This document shows, in pieces, positions 19,047-27,239 of a DNA stretch of 64,000 nt (position 1 is the stretch's first letter; every line of letters begins with the position of its first letter). The notes beneath the pieces are model-generated. The model searched no databases. It saw only the letters and a list, made by a program, of their open reading frames with translations, and was not told where the DNA came from. The translations under genes were made by a program, and so were the position numbers. This DNA is from Murdochiella vaginalis (GTDB lineage Bacteria; Bacillota; Clostridia; Tissierellales; Peptoniphilaceae). The DNA is taken from assembly GCF_900119705.1 (NCBI RefSeq), contig NZ_LT632322.1, forward strand, positions 558,001 to 622,000. Reading direction: 5' to 3'.

Positions 19047-20114
19047 ATGAGATCGTTTGATTACAGCAGGCTCTATGACAAGGCCTGGGATACCGATATT
19101 CTAAATCTCGTTGCAAAGATTCACGAGCGCAAAGGAAGACAGGATTTATTTATCCGTCAAAAGCCTGTGGAGTTGGATCGTTTGGTTGAAATCGCAAAGA
19201 TACGGAGTACAGAAGCATCAAATAAAATTGAAGGAATTGTTACAACAAGCACTCGTATGAAACAGCTTTTTGAGGAGAAAACTACTCCTAGGAACCGAGC
19301 GGAAGATGAAATCATGGGTTATAGAGATGTGCTGAATACCATTCATGAGAGTAATGCGTACATTCCGATTCGTCCGTCGTACATCCTTGAGCTTCATAGG
19401 GATCTTCTGAAAAGGGCAGGATTCTCATACGGCGGTCAGTTTAAGAACGTTCAGAACTATATCAATGAGACAAAGCCGGATGGAACGGTGGTCACAAGGT
19501 TTACGCCGATTGCGCCTTATGACACACCGGATGCGGTGGAGAATCTATGCAATGCCTATGAACAGGCCGTTGCAAATGAAAAAATAGATTCATTATTACT
19601 AATTCCGACTTTTATCTGTGACTTCCTCTGCATCCATCCGTTTAATGATGGCAATGGCAGAATGAGTAGGCTGCTTACCTTGCTTCTCTTGTACAAGAAT
19701 GGATATCGTGTGGGAAAATACATAAGCATTGAACAGCAGATAGAGAAAACAAAGGATCGTTATTACGATACGCTTGAAAAATCCGATGCCGGATGGCATG
19801 AAGAGCGGAATGATCCGACGCCATTTATCCGATATATGCTGCAGGTAATTTTGGCATGTTATACAGAATTTGAAGAGCGTGTCGGATTAATGGCTGAAAG
19901 AGGAAACGGCAGTACGGCATACGACATTGTCAAAAAATATACCGAGGAAAAAATCGGAAAGTTTAGAGGAGCAGATATTGTAGCGCACTGTCCAAGTGTA
20001 GGAAGGTCTTCTGCGCTGGCAGCATTGAAAAAGCTAACCGAGGAAGGACGTATCATCCGAAAAGGTTCGGGCAGAAGCACATTTTATGTTCGTGCGGATA
20101 GTAACGGAGAATAG
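19047..20114 (+). CDS. Fic family protein with C-terminal winged helix (second copy)
   Basis: A 355-residue paralogue of the Fic protein at 9775. It keeps the catalytic HPFNDGNGRMSRLL and an N-terminal inhibitory motif SNKIEG, so it is a self-inhibited AMP transferase by motif. The C-terminal part (RGADIVAHCPSVGRSSALAALKKL) is a winged helix. ATG at 19047 was preferred over GTG 19041 because AAAGGAG is better spaced for it. The AlkD-like gene starts five bases after its stop, so the two are probably translated from one mRNA. The two Fic proteins are clearly homologous over their full length but too different for a recent duplication; their promoters carry unrelated inverted repeats. Confidence 0.93.
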   Translation: MRSFDYSRLYDKAWDTDILNLVAKIHERKGRQDLFIRQKPVELDRLVEIAKIRSTEASNKIEGIVTTSTRMKQLFEEKTTPRNRAEDEIMGYRDVLNTIHESNAYIPIRPSYILELHRDLLKRAGFSYGGQFKNVQNYINETKPDGTVVTRFTPIAPYDTPDAVENLCNAYEQAVANEKIDSLLLIPTFICDFLCIHPFNDGNGRMSRLLTLLLLYKNGYRVGKYISIEQQIEKTKDRYYDTLEKSDAGWHEERNDPTPFIRYMLQVILACYTEFEERVGLMAERGNGSTAYDIVKKYTEEKIGKFRGADIVAHCPSVGRSSALAALKKLTEEGRIIRKGSGRSTFYVRADSNGE

Positions 20115-20119
20115 ACGAA

Positions 20120-20794
20120 GTGCATATCATAGAAGAATTATTTGCCTTGCAGGATGTTGCCTATGCTGCTTTTCAGGCGAAATTGACGCCGAATATTCCA
20201 AGAGAGCGGTTTATAGGAGTCCGAGTTCCAGAGGCCAGAAAGCTTGCAAAAAGGCTTGCCCAGGAACCGGAAGCCTCGATATTTTTGAGCGATTTGCCGC
20301 ATACATACTATGACGAAAATATTCTCCACAGCCTCCTCCTTTCGGAAATGACGGACTATGATGCCTGTGTTGAAGCGGTTGATGCATTTTTGCCATACGT
20401 AGACAATTGGGCGGTTTGCGATATCCTGTCTCCTAAAATTTTCAAGCAGCATAAAACAGCGCTTTTGGAAAAAATCAAAGAGTGGTCCGCATCGGAAAAG
20501 ACATATACTTGCCGTTTTGGACTTGAGATGTTGCTGTCTCACTTTCTGGACGAAGATTTTAAGCCTGCCTATCTGGAAATACCCGCTTCGGTTCATCTTG
20601 AAGAGTACTATGTTCGCATGATGATTGCGTGGTTCTTTGCCACCGCTTTGGCAAAGCAATGGGATGCGACCATAGAATATTTGGAAGATCGTCGCCTTGA
20701 CACATGGACGCACAATAAGACAATACAGAAAGCTCGGGAAAGCAGGCGCATTACCCCGAAACAGAAAGAGTATTTGAAGACGTTGAAACGATAA
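20120..20794 (+). CDS. AlkD-like DNA alkylation repair protein
   Basis: A 224-residue all-helical HEAT-repeat protein of the AlkD family, whose characterised members remove positively charged alkylated bases (3-methyladenine, 7-methylguanine) from DNA. The family's conserved segments are visible: VRVPEARKLAK near the N-terminus, DNWAVCDILSPK near residue 95, MMIAWFFATALAK, and SRRITPKQKEYLKTLKR at the end. It starts with GTG five bases after the fic stop with only a weak ribosome site, so translation is probably coupled to fic. The first 43-bp hairpin repeat array follows it directly. Confidence 0.85.
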   Translation: MHIIEELFALQDVAYAAFQAKLTPNIPRERFIGVRVPEARKLAKRLAQEPEASIFLSDLPHTYYDENILHSLLLSEMTDYDACVEAVDAFLPYVDNWAVCDILSPKIFKQHKTALLEKIKEWSASEKTYTCRFGLEMLLSHFLDEDFKPAYLEIPASVHLEEYYVRMMIAWFFATALAKQWDATIEYLEDRRLDTWTHNKTIQKARESRRITPKQKEYLKTLKR

Positions 20795-20799
20795 CAAAG

Positions 20800-21605
20800 T
20801 TCTGTTTAATGAAGCTGGTCAGTCAGATGGCTATCAGCGGCGGCTTACCCTTTCACCCTTTGCTAGAGTCGGTGAACCCTGGCAGGAGTTAGAATTTATC
20901 GTTTATCAGGGTCAGCGCACCTGTCTGGAGATGGAATTTGACGTTTGTCAGGGACGCTAGACCCTGTCTGGAGTGAAAATTCATCGTTTGTCAGGGTCGG
21001 CGGACCCTGTCTGAAGCAAAAATTCATCGTTTGTCAGGGGCACACACCCTGATGGAAGTCAGAATTTAACATTTATCAGGGATGACGGCACCCTGTCTGG
21101 AGCTGAAATTCACCGTTTGTCAGGGTCGCGCACCCTGATGGAAGTTAGAAATTAACATTTATCAGGGATGACGGCACCCTGTCTAAAGCTGAAATTCGCC
21201 GTTTGTCAGGGCCACACACCCTGATGGAAGTCAAAATTTAACATTTATCAGGGATGACGGCACCCTGTCTGGAGCTGAAATTCGCCGTTTGTCAGGGTCG
21301 CGCACCCTGATGGAAGTCAGAATTTAATATTTATCAGGGTCACGGCACCCTGACTGGAGTTGAAATTCGTCGTTTGTCAGGGCCGGCGGACCCTGTCTAA
21401 AGCAAAAATTCATCGTTTGTCAGGGTCGCACACCCTGATGGAAGTCAAAATTTAACATTTATCAGGGATGACGGCACCCTGTCTAAAGCTGAAATTCGCC
21501 GTTTGTCAGGGTCGCGTACCCTGTCTGGAGCTAAAATTCGTCATTTATCAGCGTCACCGACCCTGTCTCAAGTTAAAATTACACCATTTGCCAGGGGCGC
21601 CCATG
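20800..21605 (+). repeat. Hairpin tandem repeat array 1 (about 18 units of 42-44 bp)
   Basis: After a leader (about 20800-20900) come about 18 copies of a unit built as TTTATCAGGG - variable loop - CCCTGTCTGGAGCTAAAATTCG. CAGGG starts fall at 20907, 20949, 20992, 21035, 21077, 21121, 21163, 21207, 21249, 21293, 21335, 21378, 21421, 21463, 21507 and so on. Each unit can fold CAGGG(T/C) against (A/G)CCCTG with a 4-6 base loop. Two sub-types (GATGGAAGTC and GTCTGGAGCT tails) alternate, giving an 86-bp higher-order period. No coding frame is shared between units and no unique spacers exist. A second array with the same unit and leader is at 27240-27990. Confidence 0.92.
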
Positions 21606-21730
21606 CGATGCTATTTCCTTTGTACCTTATACGAAACCAACAATAATAGAGCGCGCAGACATCCATTGCGAAGCAAGAGGAAGATCGCTTTTTCAAGAGG
21701 ATATCGGTTCGTCCGTTTTCCGATATTCTA

Positions 21731-21775
21731 TTGAAATGGAATAAAATCAGAAATATAATGTTAGCATAAACTAAC
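21731..21775 (+). promoter_or_regulatory. Methyltransferase promoter with TetR-type operator (site D)
   Basis: TTGAAA (21731-21736), a 17-bp spacer and TATAAT (21754-21759) form a strong promoter. The palindrome GTTAGCATAAACTAAC (21760-21775) follows the -10 directly, so a bound repressor would block the start site. The motif matches those before tetR and both ABC pairs 12-20 kb upstream. Confidence 0.75.
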
Positions 21776-21796
21776 AAAAGAAAGCGGGAACAGGCG

Positions 21797-22303
21797 ATGA
21801 AAAAATATGACCATTTACCAATTTTCGGCGTAGGGCCTGTGTATGTTGTTTCCATTTTATTGCCGACGCTTGGGGCGGTGCTTTTAAGGGATCATCCTGT
21901 ATTGGAATCAGGGAGGCTGACTTCTCTGCAAACACTGCTCATGAGCATTGGTGCGCTTTTCATCATTTTGTCTGCATTCATATGGATACAGGCGGTTATC
22001 GTCTCGAAACTGGATGAAAATATTAAAAGGAATCGCCTCGTGACATCGGGGGTGTATGCCTGGGTCAGGCATCCGGTTTATTCCGCTTTTATGCTTCTTT
22101 GCACAGGAATTCTTCTCATGGTTGGCAATGCCTGGTTTTTCATTCTTCCTTTTCTTTACTGGGGGCTCCTGACGGTGCTTATGAAGCATACCGAGGAAAA
22201 ATGGCTGAAGGATCGGTATGGCAACGCCTATCAGGAGTATTGCAGGCGCGTTAACCGTTGTTGGCCGTGGATGCCGAAAAAGCAGAATAGAACCGGAGAA
22301 TAG
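21797..22303 (+). CDS. Membrane isoprenylcysteine methyltransferase-like protein
   Basis: A 168-residue protein of the ICMT/phospholipid methyltransferase family, integral membrane enzymes that use S-adenosylmethionine. Four to five hydrophobic segments are visible; the conserved C-terminal half reads LVTSGVYAWVRHPVYSAF, then TEEKWLKDRYGNAYQEYCRR and a W-P-W end, matching the family's SAM-binding motifs (RHP and the E...Y..Y pattern). Its strong promoter carries the same operator as the TetR/ABC genes, which suggests it modifies, or detoxifies, the same compound the ABC pairs handle. The acceptor is unknown. An alpha/beta hydrolase follows 76 bp later, probably on the same transcript. Confidence 0.85.
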   Translation: MKKYDHLPIFGVGPVYVVSILLPTLGAVLLRDHPVLESGRLTSLQTLLMSIGALFIILSAFIWIQAVIVSKLDENIKRNRLVTSGVYAWVRHPVYSAFMLLCTGILLMVGNAWFFILPFLYWGLLTVLMKHTEEKWLKDRYGNAYQEYCRRVNRCWPWMPKKQNRTGE

Positions 22304-22379
22304 AACCGGAGGATTCATAAAGGTAGATAAGAAGAGGGATCTTTCCATTCAACACGTATTAAAAAACGGAGGTGCAAAA

Positions 22380-23318
22380 ATGTCTTTGACTTATAAAATC
22401 GCGGCAGGCATAGTCAGACTTTTGGGCGTGAAAAAAATATTCAGAAAGTCCAAGAAAGATATCTTGGAATATGCGAAGAAACAAAACGCAAAGTCTGCTT
22501 TTGATGTGGACAAGGCGATGGAAAGGGCTCGCAGAAAAAAGTATTTTCTCTTTGATCGAAAAGTGATGGGACATAGGGTTCTGACGTATCAAAAAAATGA
22601 AAATCCGGCAAAAGGAGCGGTGCTGTATCTTTTTGGCGGAGGCATGATTACGGGACCGGATCAATTGGATTTTTCTCTTTCCGAAAGAATAATGGAAAAA
22701 ACAGGAAAAGATGTGTGGTTCCTATTTTATCCCCTTTGTACAGCAGATCAGAATATAAAGAAGACGTATGAAGTTTGCTTGGAAACGTATAAAAAGATGA
22801 CAAAAACATATGAGGCGGACAAGATAGGAGCATTGGGCTTCTCCTCAGGAGCATGCTTGGCTCTTGGAATTTTTTTACATAACAATGCCTTAGGCCGGCC
22901 TTTACCCATGCCCGGCAGGATCTTTGCGGTTTCTCCGGGCGGACTTCCCAATAAGAATTCTGCTGAAAGTAAAGAGCTTTGGGAAAAGATAGAAGCCCTC
23001 AACTCAAAAGATATCCTGCTTGATCCGGCTTACTTCCATACCGCCAGGGAAATCCTAGTGGGCAATGAAGATGTGCCCGAATATATGCTGGATGGGACAT
23101 GCGGAGACTTTTCGGATTTTCCAAAGACCTATTTTTATTACGGTGAAAATGAATGTCTATATGCTTTTGCGGAGTATTTTGAAAAAGCGATGGATAAATA
23201 CGATGCTCCACATGAGAGGATTGTAGGCGAGGGGATGTGTCACTGCTATCCGTTGCTGCGCTTCTTTAGAGAAGGCAGAGAGGCACAGGATGAAATGATT
23301 GCATTGTTGCAATTCTAA
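22380..23318 (+). CDS. Alpha/beta hydrolase (HSL-type esterase)
   Basis: A 312-residue alpha/beta hydrolase. The oxyanion-hole loop GGGM (about residue 85), nucleophile elbow GFSSGA (about 155) and a C-terminal histidine in GMCHCYPLL complete a catalytic set with an acidic residue in the YGENECL segment. These features fit hormone-sensitive-lipase-like carboxylesterases. ATG at 22380 follows ACGGAGGTG; the longer frame overlaps the methyltransferase and is not needed. Being just downstream of the TetR-controlled methyltransferase it is likely part of the same response. The substrate is unknown. Confidence 0.85.
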   Translation: MSLTYKIAAGIVRLLGVKKIFRKSKKDILEYAKKQNAKSAFDVDKAMERARRKKYFLFDRKVMGHRVLTYQKNENPAKGAVLYLFGGGMITGPDQLDFSLSERIMEKTGKDVWFLFYPLCTADQNIKKTYEVCLETYKKMTKTYEADKIGALGFSSGACLALGIFLHNNALGRPLPMPGRIFAVSPGGLPNKNSAESKELWEKIEALNSKDILLDPAYFHTAREILVGNEDVPEYMLDGTCGDFSDFPKTYFYYGENECLYAFAEYFEKAMDKYDAPHERIVGEGMCHCYPLLRFFREGREAQDEMIALLQF

Positions 23319-23349
23319 TACAGGTACGCAAAGAAGGGATGGGAAGCCC

Positions 23350-23829
23350 ATGCTTTTACTGGAAACCGTCATTTTGTGTTCTGCATTTTTCGTGTTTTGT
23401 TTTTTAGGCACCGGCACGGACGAGAAAAATTTGAGGAATTACATGTCCTATCCGGATGAAGTGCAAAAGCGAATCCGAGAGATCGAAGAATACCGAGGAA
23501 AATATAGGGAAACAAGCAAATTTGCCATATGGATAGCCAATTTTCTAATCTTCACCGTTTTGTTTTTCGCTTTAGGAATCAGAATCCGTCAGCCGAACTT
23601 TCTGCATAACTTTATGAGCTTGCTCTTTTTAGGTGAAACGTTAAATGCCTTTGACCTTATCGTTATTGATCTCTTATGGTGGAGAAACACCAAGCGGATT
23701 CGACTATTAAAAATACCGCAAAAGGAACTCTACCAAAATCCCCAAAAGCACATGCAAGCTTTTCTAAGAGCGCTGGTTCTGTATTTTCTTGTCGCGCTGC
23801 TGGACGGATATCTTTTAACTCTGTTTTGA
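23350..23829 (+). CDS. Small multi-pass membrane protein of unknown function
   Basis: A 159-residue protein with about four hydrophobic segments: residues 1-20, 58-78, 88-110 (LLFLGETLNAFDLIVIDLLWW) and 140-158. Between the first two is a charged loop with EVQKRIREIEEYRGKYRET. I do not recognise a named domain. ATG at 23350 is preceded by AAGGGATGGGAAG, a reasonable site, and lies about 30 bp after the hydrolase stop, so it probably belongs to the methyltransferase-hydrolase operon. Confidence 0.7.
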   Translation: MLLLETVILCSAFFVFCFLGTGTDEKNLRNYMSYPDEVQKRIREIEEYRGKYRETSKFAIWIANFLIFTVLFFALGIRIRQPNFLHNFMSLLFLGETLNAFDLIVIDLLWWRNTKRIRLLKIPQKELYQNPQKHMQAFLRALVLYFLVALLDGYLLTLF

Positions 23830-23958
23830 TCCAGCATCAAAGTAGAGCAATCGGATATCACACGTATTCGTCCCCGATTTAACAAAATTTCAACTACGCA
23901 GTCGCAGCGTGACTGTCATTACGCTCGTTATTACAGAAATGCTACGATTTGCAAAATA

Positions 23959-23974
23959 TGTTGTCATAGCAACA
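23959..23974. promoter_or_regulatory. Crp/Fnr-type operator before the DUF438 gene
   Basis: TGTTGTCATAGCAACA is a palindrome of form GTTG-N6-CAAC, 56 bp before the DUF438 start codon. The same spacing and half-sites occur at 26720-26735, directly upstream of the Crp/Fnr regulator gene. Confidence 0.65.
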
Positions 23975-24030
23975 TAAAGGAACGTGCGCACAGGATAAAA
24001 TAAAATAAAAAAGAAAAGGAGTCTGTGATT

Positions 24031-25539
24031 ATGGCAAAGAAACTGGATTTGAATAAAAGTGTTTTTATACTGACAGAGGAATACCCGGAACTGATTGATA
24101 TTATGGCTGAGCTCGGCTTTACCGAGATCACGAAAAAGGCCATGCGGCATTCGATTGGCAAGATGGTGACCATTCCAAAGGGCGCCAAGATGAAGAACAT
24201 TCCTATGACGAAAATCGTAACGACCTTGATGGAGCATGGTTTTGAACTTGTCGGTGAGAGGCCGGAGATACCCTTTGCAGTATCGGCTGAAACGGAAGAA
24301 ATAGAAGCGAGCCATTCTCCCGAGGACAGAACGGAACAACTCAAAGCCTATTTGAAAAGGCTGGGGGAAGGGGAAGATCTGGAAGAGGTAAGGGCAGACT
24401 TTGTCCGTGCATTCCGCGAAGTCGACGCTTCCGAGATCATGCAGGCGGAGCAGGAGTTGCTGGCGGAGGGCACACCACTTTCCGAGGTGCAGCGCCTTTG
24501 CGACGTCCATTCGGCGCTTTTCCATGGCGCAACGGTAGAGGAGAGAATCGCCAATGCCGAAAAAGAAGTGGAAGCCTCATTAGTAAGAAAGAAGATTCGG
24601 GACAAGAGTGCCCCTGTGCAAAATGGCACCGATAAACAAGGGCTCGCTGCCGTGATGGGAGAAAAAATCGGGCATCCCTTGTACACACTGACGAAGGAAA
24701 ACAATGCGCTTTCCCAGTTGCTTGCAAAATTTAAGAAAAAGCGTGATGGCTCTCTTCTTCCCTCCATTCGGGAACTTTCCATCCACTATGCAAAGAAGGG
24801 CGATCTGCTGTATCCTCTGCTTAAGGTAAAGTATGGCATATCCGGCCCCTCCGATGTGATGTGGACGGTGGACGATGAAATCCGTGACGAGCTGGGCGTA
24901 CTTGCGAGAGAAAAAGAGCATGACGAAGAATGGAATGTCCGGCTGGACGCCGTACTGGTTCGCGCAGAGGAGATGATTTATAAAGAACAGAACATTTTGT
25001 TTCCCATTTGTGCAGCGCATTTTACGGAAGAAGAATGGTACGGTATTTATCGGGATTCCAAGGATTATGCGGCCTGCTTTGGTGTAGAAAAGGAAACATG
25101 GGAAGAGGCTGAAAACGCAGGAACGATGGCATCGGTCGCTACAGAGGATGAGATCGTTATGCCGGGCGGACACCTGACCATGGAACAACTTACTGCACTT
25201 TTGAACACGATCCCGATGGAGATTACTTTTGTCGATGCCGACAACATCAATCGCTTTTTCAACGAAGGGCCGAAGGTATTCAAGCGTCCCGTTATGGCGA
25301 TTGACCGCGAGGTGTTTTCCTGCCATCCGCCGAAGATTGAACCGATGGTACGACAGATTATTGATGATTTCCGAAATAACCGCCGCGATGAGGTTTCGGT
25401 TTGGATGAAGAAGGGCGGACGAACCATGCTCGTCCAATATTTGGCGGTAAGGGATGCTGCCGGCAAGTATATAGGCACGGTTGAGCTTGTGCAGGATATG
25501 GAATTTGCCAAGACCCATTTTCTTGGAGAAAAGGAATAA
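24031..25539 (+). CDS. DUF438 protein with hemerythrin-like and PAS domains
   Basis: A 502-residue multi-domain protein of the COG2461 type. Residues 1-75 form a DUF1858-like domain (LNKSVFILTEEYPELIDIM); about 90-160 are DUF438 (YLKRLGEGEDLEEVRADFVR, ending in DVHSALFHGA); about 210-340 are a hemerythrin-like bundle (EKIGHPLYTLTKEN and HYAKKGDLLYPLL, EEMIYKEQNILFP) in which carboxylates and histidines could hold a di-iron centre; the last 115 residues are a PAS domain. Such proteins are generally linked to anaerobic redox or nitrosative stress. ATG at 24031 follows AAAGGAG. The GTTG-N6-CAAC site upstream, shared with the nearby crp/fnr-type gene, points to control by that regulator. Confidence 0.88.
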   Translation: MAKKLDLNKSVFILTEEYPELIDIMAELGFTEITKKAMRHSIGKMVTIPKGAKMKNIPMTKIVTTLMEHGFELVGERPEIPFAVSAETEEIEASHSPEDRTEQLKAYLKRLGEGEDLEEVRADFVRAFREVDASEIMQAEQELLAEGTPLSEVQRLCDVHSALFHGATVEERIANAEKEVEASLVRKKIRDKSAPVQNGTDKQGLAAVMGEKIGHPLYTLTKENNALSQLLAKFKKKRDGSLLPSIRELSIHYAKKGDLLYPLLKVKYGISGPSDVMWTVDDEIRDELGVLAREKEHDEEWNVRLDAVLVRAEEMIYKEQNILFPICAAHFTEEEWYGIYRDSKDYAACFGVEKETWEEAENAGTMASVATEDEIVMPGGHLTMEQLTALLNTIPMEITFVDADNINRFFNEGPKVFKRPVMAIDREVFSCHPPKIEPMVRQIIDDFRNNRRDEVSVWMKKGGRTMLVQYLAVRDAAGKYIGTVELVQDMEFAKTHFLGEKE

Positions 25540-25551
25540 GCCTGAGTTAAC

Positions 25552-25598
25552 ACAAAAGGTTCCCTGCTGAGATGATTCCGTGGGGAACCTTTTGTTGC
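25552..25598. terminator. Bidirectional terminator between DUF438 and DUF488 genes
   Basis: A 13-base perfect stem, ACAAAAGGTTCCC / GGGAACCTTTTGT, with flanking A and T runs lies between convergent genes and can serve both strands. Confidence 0.85.
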
Positions 25599-25672
25599 AG
25601 GGATTGCGTGTTCAGTGAGAACAACTGCGTTAGAGAGTTTCCACGAGGTCGTCGATTTTGCTTTTCCTGTTT

Positions 25673-26041
25673 TTAATCCGGGAGCTGTTCTTCTAACCAT
25701 TCTTTTATTACGATGGCTTGATTGTATTGTTCGTTTTTTGCGGCATAAAGAAGGGTTATGTTTTGATCTTTTATCTTTCGTAGACAGAGATTGCTTAATT
25801 TTTGTGATGCCGGATTACTGGTCAATTCCTGTCTGTATCTTTTTTTAAACGCATCGAATTTTACCGGATCATGAGAGAACCATTTCCGAAGTTCGTTTGA
25901 AGGGGCAATTTCCTTAGCCCATAAATTAATATGGGCTTTTTCTTTTTTGATGCCCCGCGGCCATAGTCTATCCACAAGAATACGGAAACCGTCCGTTTCG
26001 TTGGCCGGCTCATAAATCCGCTTGCATTGTAATTTATTCAT
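25673..26041 (-). CDS. DUF488 family protein (YeaO-like)
   Basis: A 122-residue DUF488 protein. The family signature FRILVDRLWPRGIKKEKA is near the N-terminus, followed by WAKEIAPSNELRKWFSHDP and a C-terminal LLYAAKNEQYNQAIVIKEWL. The fold is known from structures but no reaction is established. Its start overlaps the last eight bases of the Crp/Fnr gene on the same strand, so the two are translationally coupled; this ties it to the stress regulator. Confidence 0.88.
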   Translation of the reverse strand: MNKLQCKRIYEPANETDGFRILVDRLWPRGIKKEKAHINLWAKEIAPSNELRKWFSHDPVKFDAFKKRYRQELTSNPASQKLSNLCLRKIKDQNITLLYAAKNEQYNQAIVIKEWLEEQLPD

Positions 26042-26705
26042 AAAGGCGAGGCTCCTTCAATGTAAATCTATTTTTATGATAAGTCAGTAGTCCCTCCTCC
26101 TGCATTTTGGACAGCTCTTTCGACATAGAACTGCGATTGACAGCGAGGTAGTCCGCAAGTTGCTGGCGATTAAACGGGATGGTAAAGTGTGGTGTTCCAT
26201 TTTCCAGTGCTTGCTCGGACAAGTAGGATAGTAGCCTTTGCCGCAGAGAATGAGAAGCGGTGTGCATCATGCGAGCTGATAAATTCAGGTTTTTCTGCGC
26301 GGAAATCCGAAGCATATTCTTTATGAGGCGGGTATGGAAGGCACAAGCGCGAGAGCAGGTAGTCAGTATATTCTGCATATTTAAAAAAAGCACTTGGGTT
26401 TCTTCGCAGGCAACGACCTCACAGAGGAGCTCTTTTCCGGGAATGGCGGCATAATTTTCTGCAAACACCTGTCCTGCTCCAACATGGGCAAAAATATTGC
26501 AATTTCCCCAGTAGAAATTAACGACGATATTGACGCTACCGGATTCCACAAGCCCGATCTCGTTGACGGGTAATCCTGCCCGGAAGATGATCTCTTCCTT
26601 TTGAAATTTACGCTCATTTGCTCCCAGACAGAGGAGCAGCTCATTGATTTCGCTTTCACTGATGCCATAAAAAAGTTGTGTCGTGGTCAGAAAAAAAGTA
26701 TTCAT
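26034..26705 (-). CDS. Crp/Fnr family transcriptional regulator
   Basis: A 223-residue regulator with an N-terminal cyclic-nucleotide-binding-like beta barrel (EEIIFRAGLPVNEIGLVESG) and a C-terminal HTH_CRP domain (FNRQQLADYLAVNRSSMSKEL). The Fnr four-cysteine [4Fe-4S] cluster motif is not visible at the N-terminus, so it more likely belongs with the HcpR/DNR-like members that sense nitric oxide or redox state; this is inference. Start at 26705 was chosen for the AGAGG site; a longer frame exists. A palindrome GTTG-N6-CAAC lies 15 bp upstream of the start, and a matching one precedes the DUF438 gene, suggesting autoregulation plus control of that gene. DUF488 follows with overlap. Confidence 0.88.
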   Translation of the reverse strand: MNTFFLTTTQLFYGISESEINELLLCLGANERKFQKEEIIFRAGLPVNEIGLVESGSVNIVVNFYWGNCNIFAHVGAGQVFAENYAAIPGKELLCEVVACEETQVLFLNMQNILTTCSRACAFHTRLIKNMLRISAQKNLNLSARMMHTASHSLRQRLLSYLSEQALENGTPHFTIPFNRQQLADYLAVNRSSMSKELSKMQEEGLLTYHKNRFTLKEPRLYE

Positions 26706-26719
26706 GCAAACCTCTATTC

Positions 26720-26735
26720 CGTTGCCAAGGCAACG
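26720..26735. promoter_or_regulatory. Crp/Fnr-type operator before the regulator's own gene
   Basis: CGTTGCCAAGGCAACG is a perfect 16-bp palindrome of form GTTG-N6-CAAC, close to the start of the minus-strand Crp/Fnr gene, where bound protein would hinder transcription or initiation. Confidence 0.65.
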
Positions 26736-26888
26736 TATTTGTTGCTTACATTCTAATATAATCAAAGCGGGAAATCAAAACAAGAAGAAGCCGATGGCAT
26801 ACAAAAAACGATCACATGAAATGATAACCGAAGAAACTGTGGTCTATACGTGGCCTATACGGAGGCGTTAACAAGAAAGGATGATCTT

Positions 26889-27215
26889 ATGAACGAAAGA
26901 ATCAAAGCAGGCGAAGTTTTCAAATTGGTCGATCTTGTACCGTATGCGGAAGGAAAGGTCGTCAAAATGGATGTGTCGCACAATGACAAGATGAAGTGTA
27001 TCCTTATGGCCTTTGATGAAGGCACGGGACTTCCCGAGCACACTGCTCCTGGCGAGGCACTGCTATTTGCCTTGGACGGCGAAGCGATGATTTCATACGA
27101 GGGAAAAGATCATCCGATCAAGGCAGGCGAAAATTTCCACTTTGCAAAAGCCGCTCTGCACGCGGTTAAAGCAACGAAGAAGTTTAAGATGGCGCTTCTT
27201 CTTATGTTTGAATAG
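26889..27215 (+). CDS. Small cupin-domain protein
   Basis: A 108-residue single-domain cupin. The two cupin motifs are recognisable as GTGLPEHTAPGEALLFALDG and GENFHFAKAALHAVKA, giving a six-strand barrel; the usual HxH pair of motif 1 is reduced to one histidine, so metal binding may be altered. ATG at 26889 follows AGAAAGGA. It is divergent from the Crp/Fnr gene with about 180 bp between them, and may be part of the same stress response, though no GTTG-N6-CAAC site is directed at it. No enzyme activity can be assigned. Confidence 0.8.
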   Translation: MNERIKAGEVFKLVDLVPYAEGKVVKMDVSHNDKMKCILMAFDEGTGLPEHTAPGEALLFALDGEAMISYEGKDHPIKAGENFHFAKAALHAVKATKKFKMALLLMFE

Positions 27216-27239
27216 CGATATCCGCTTCGGCTCATCTCA

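Noticed and set aside
20860-21600. Array 1 as a CRISPR locus
   Set aside because: The period is uniform at 42-44 bp and the whole unit repeats, with no unique spacers. No cas gene is in the window.
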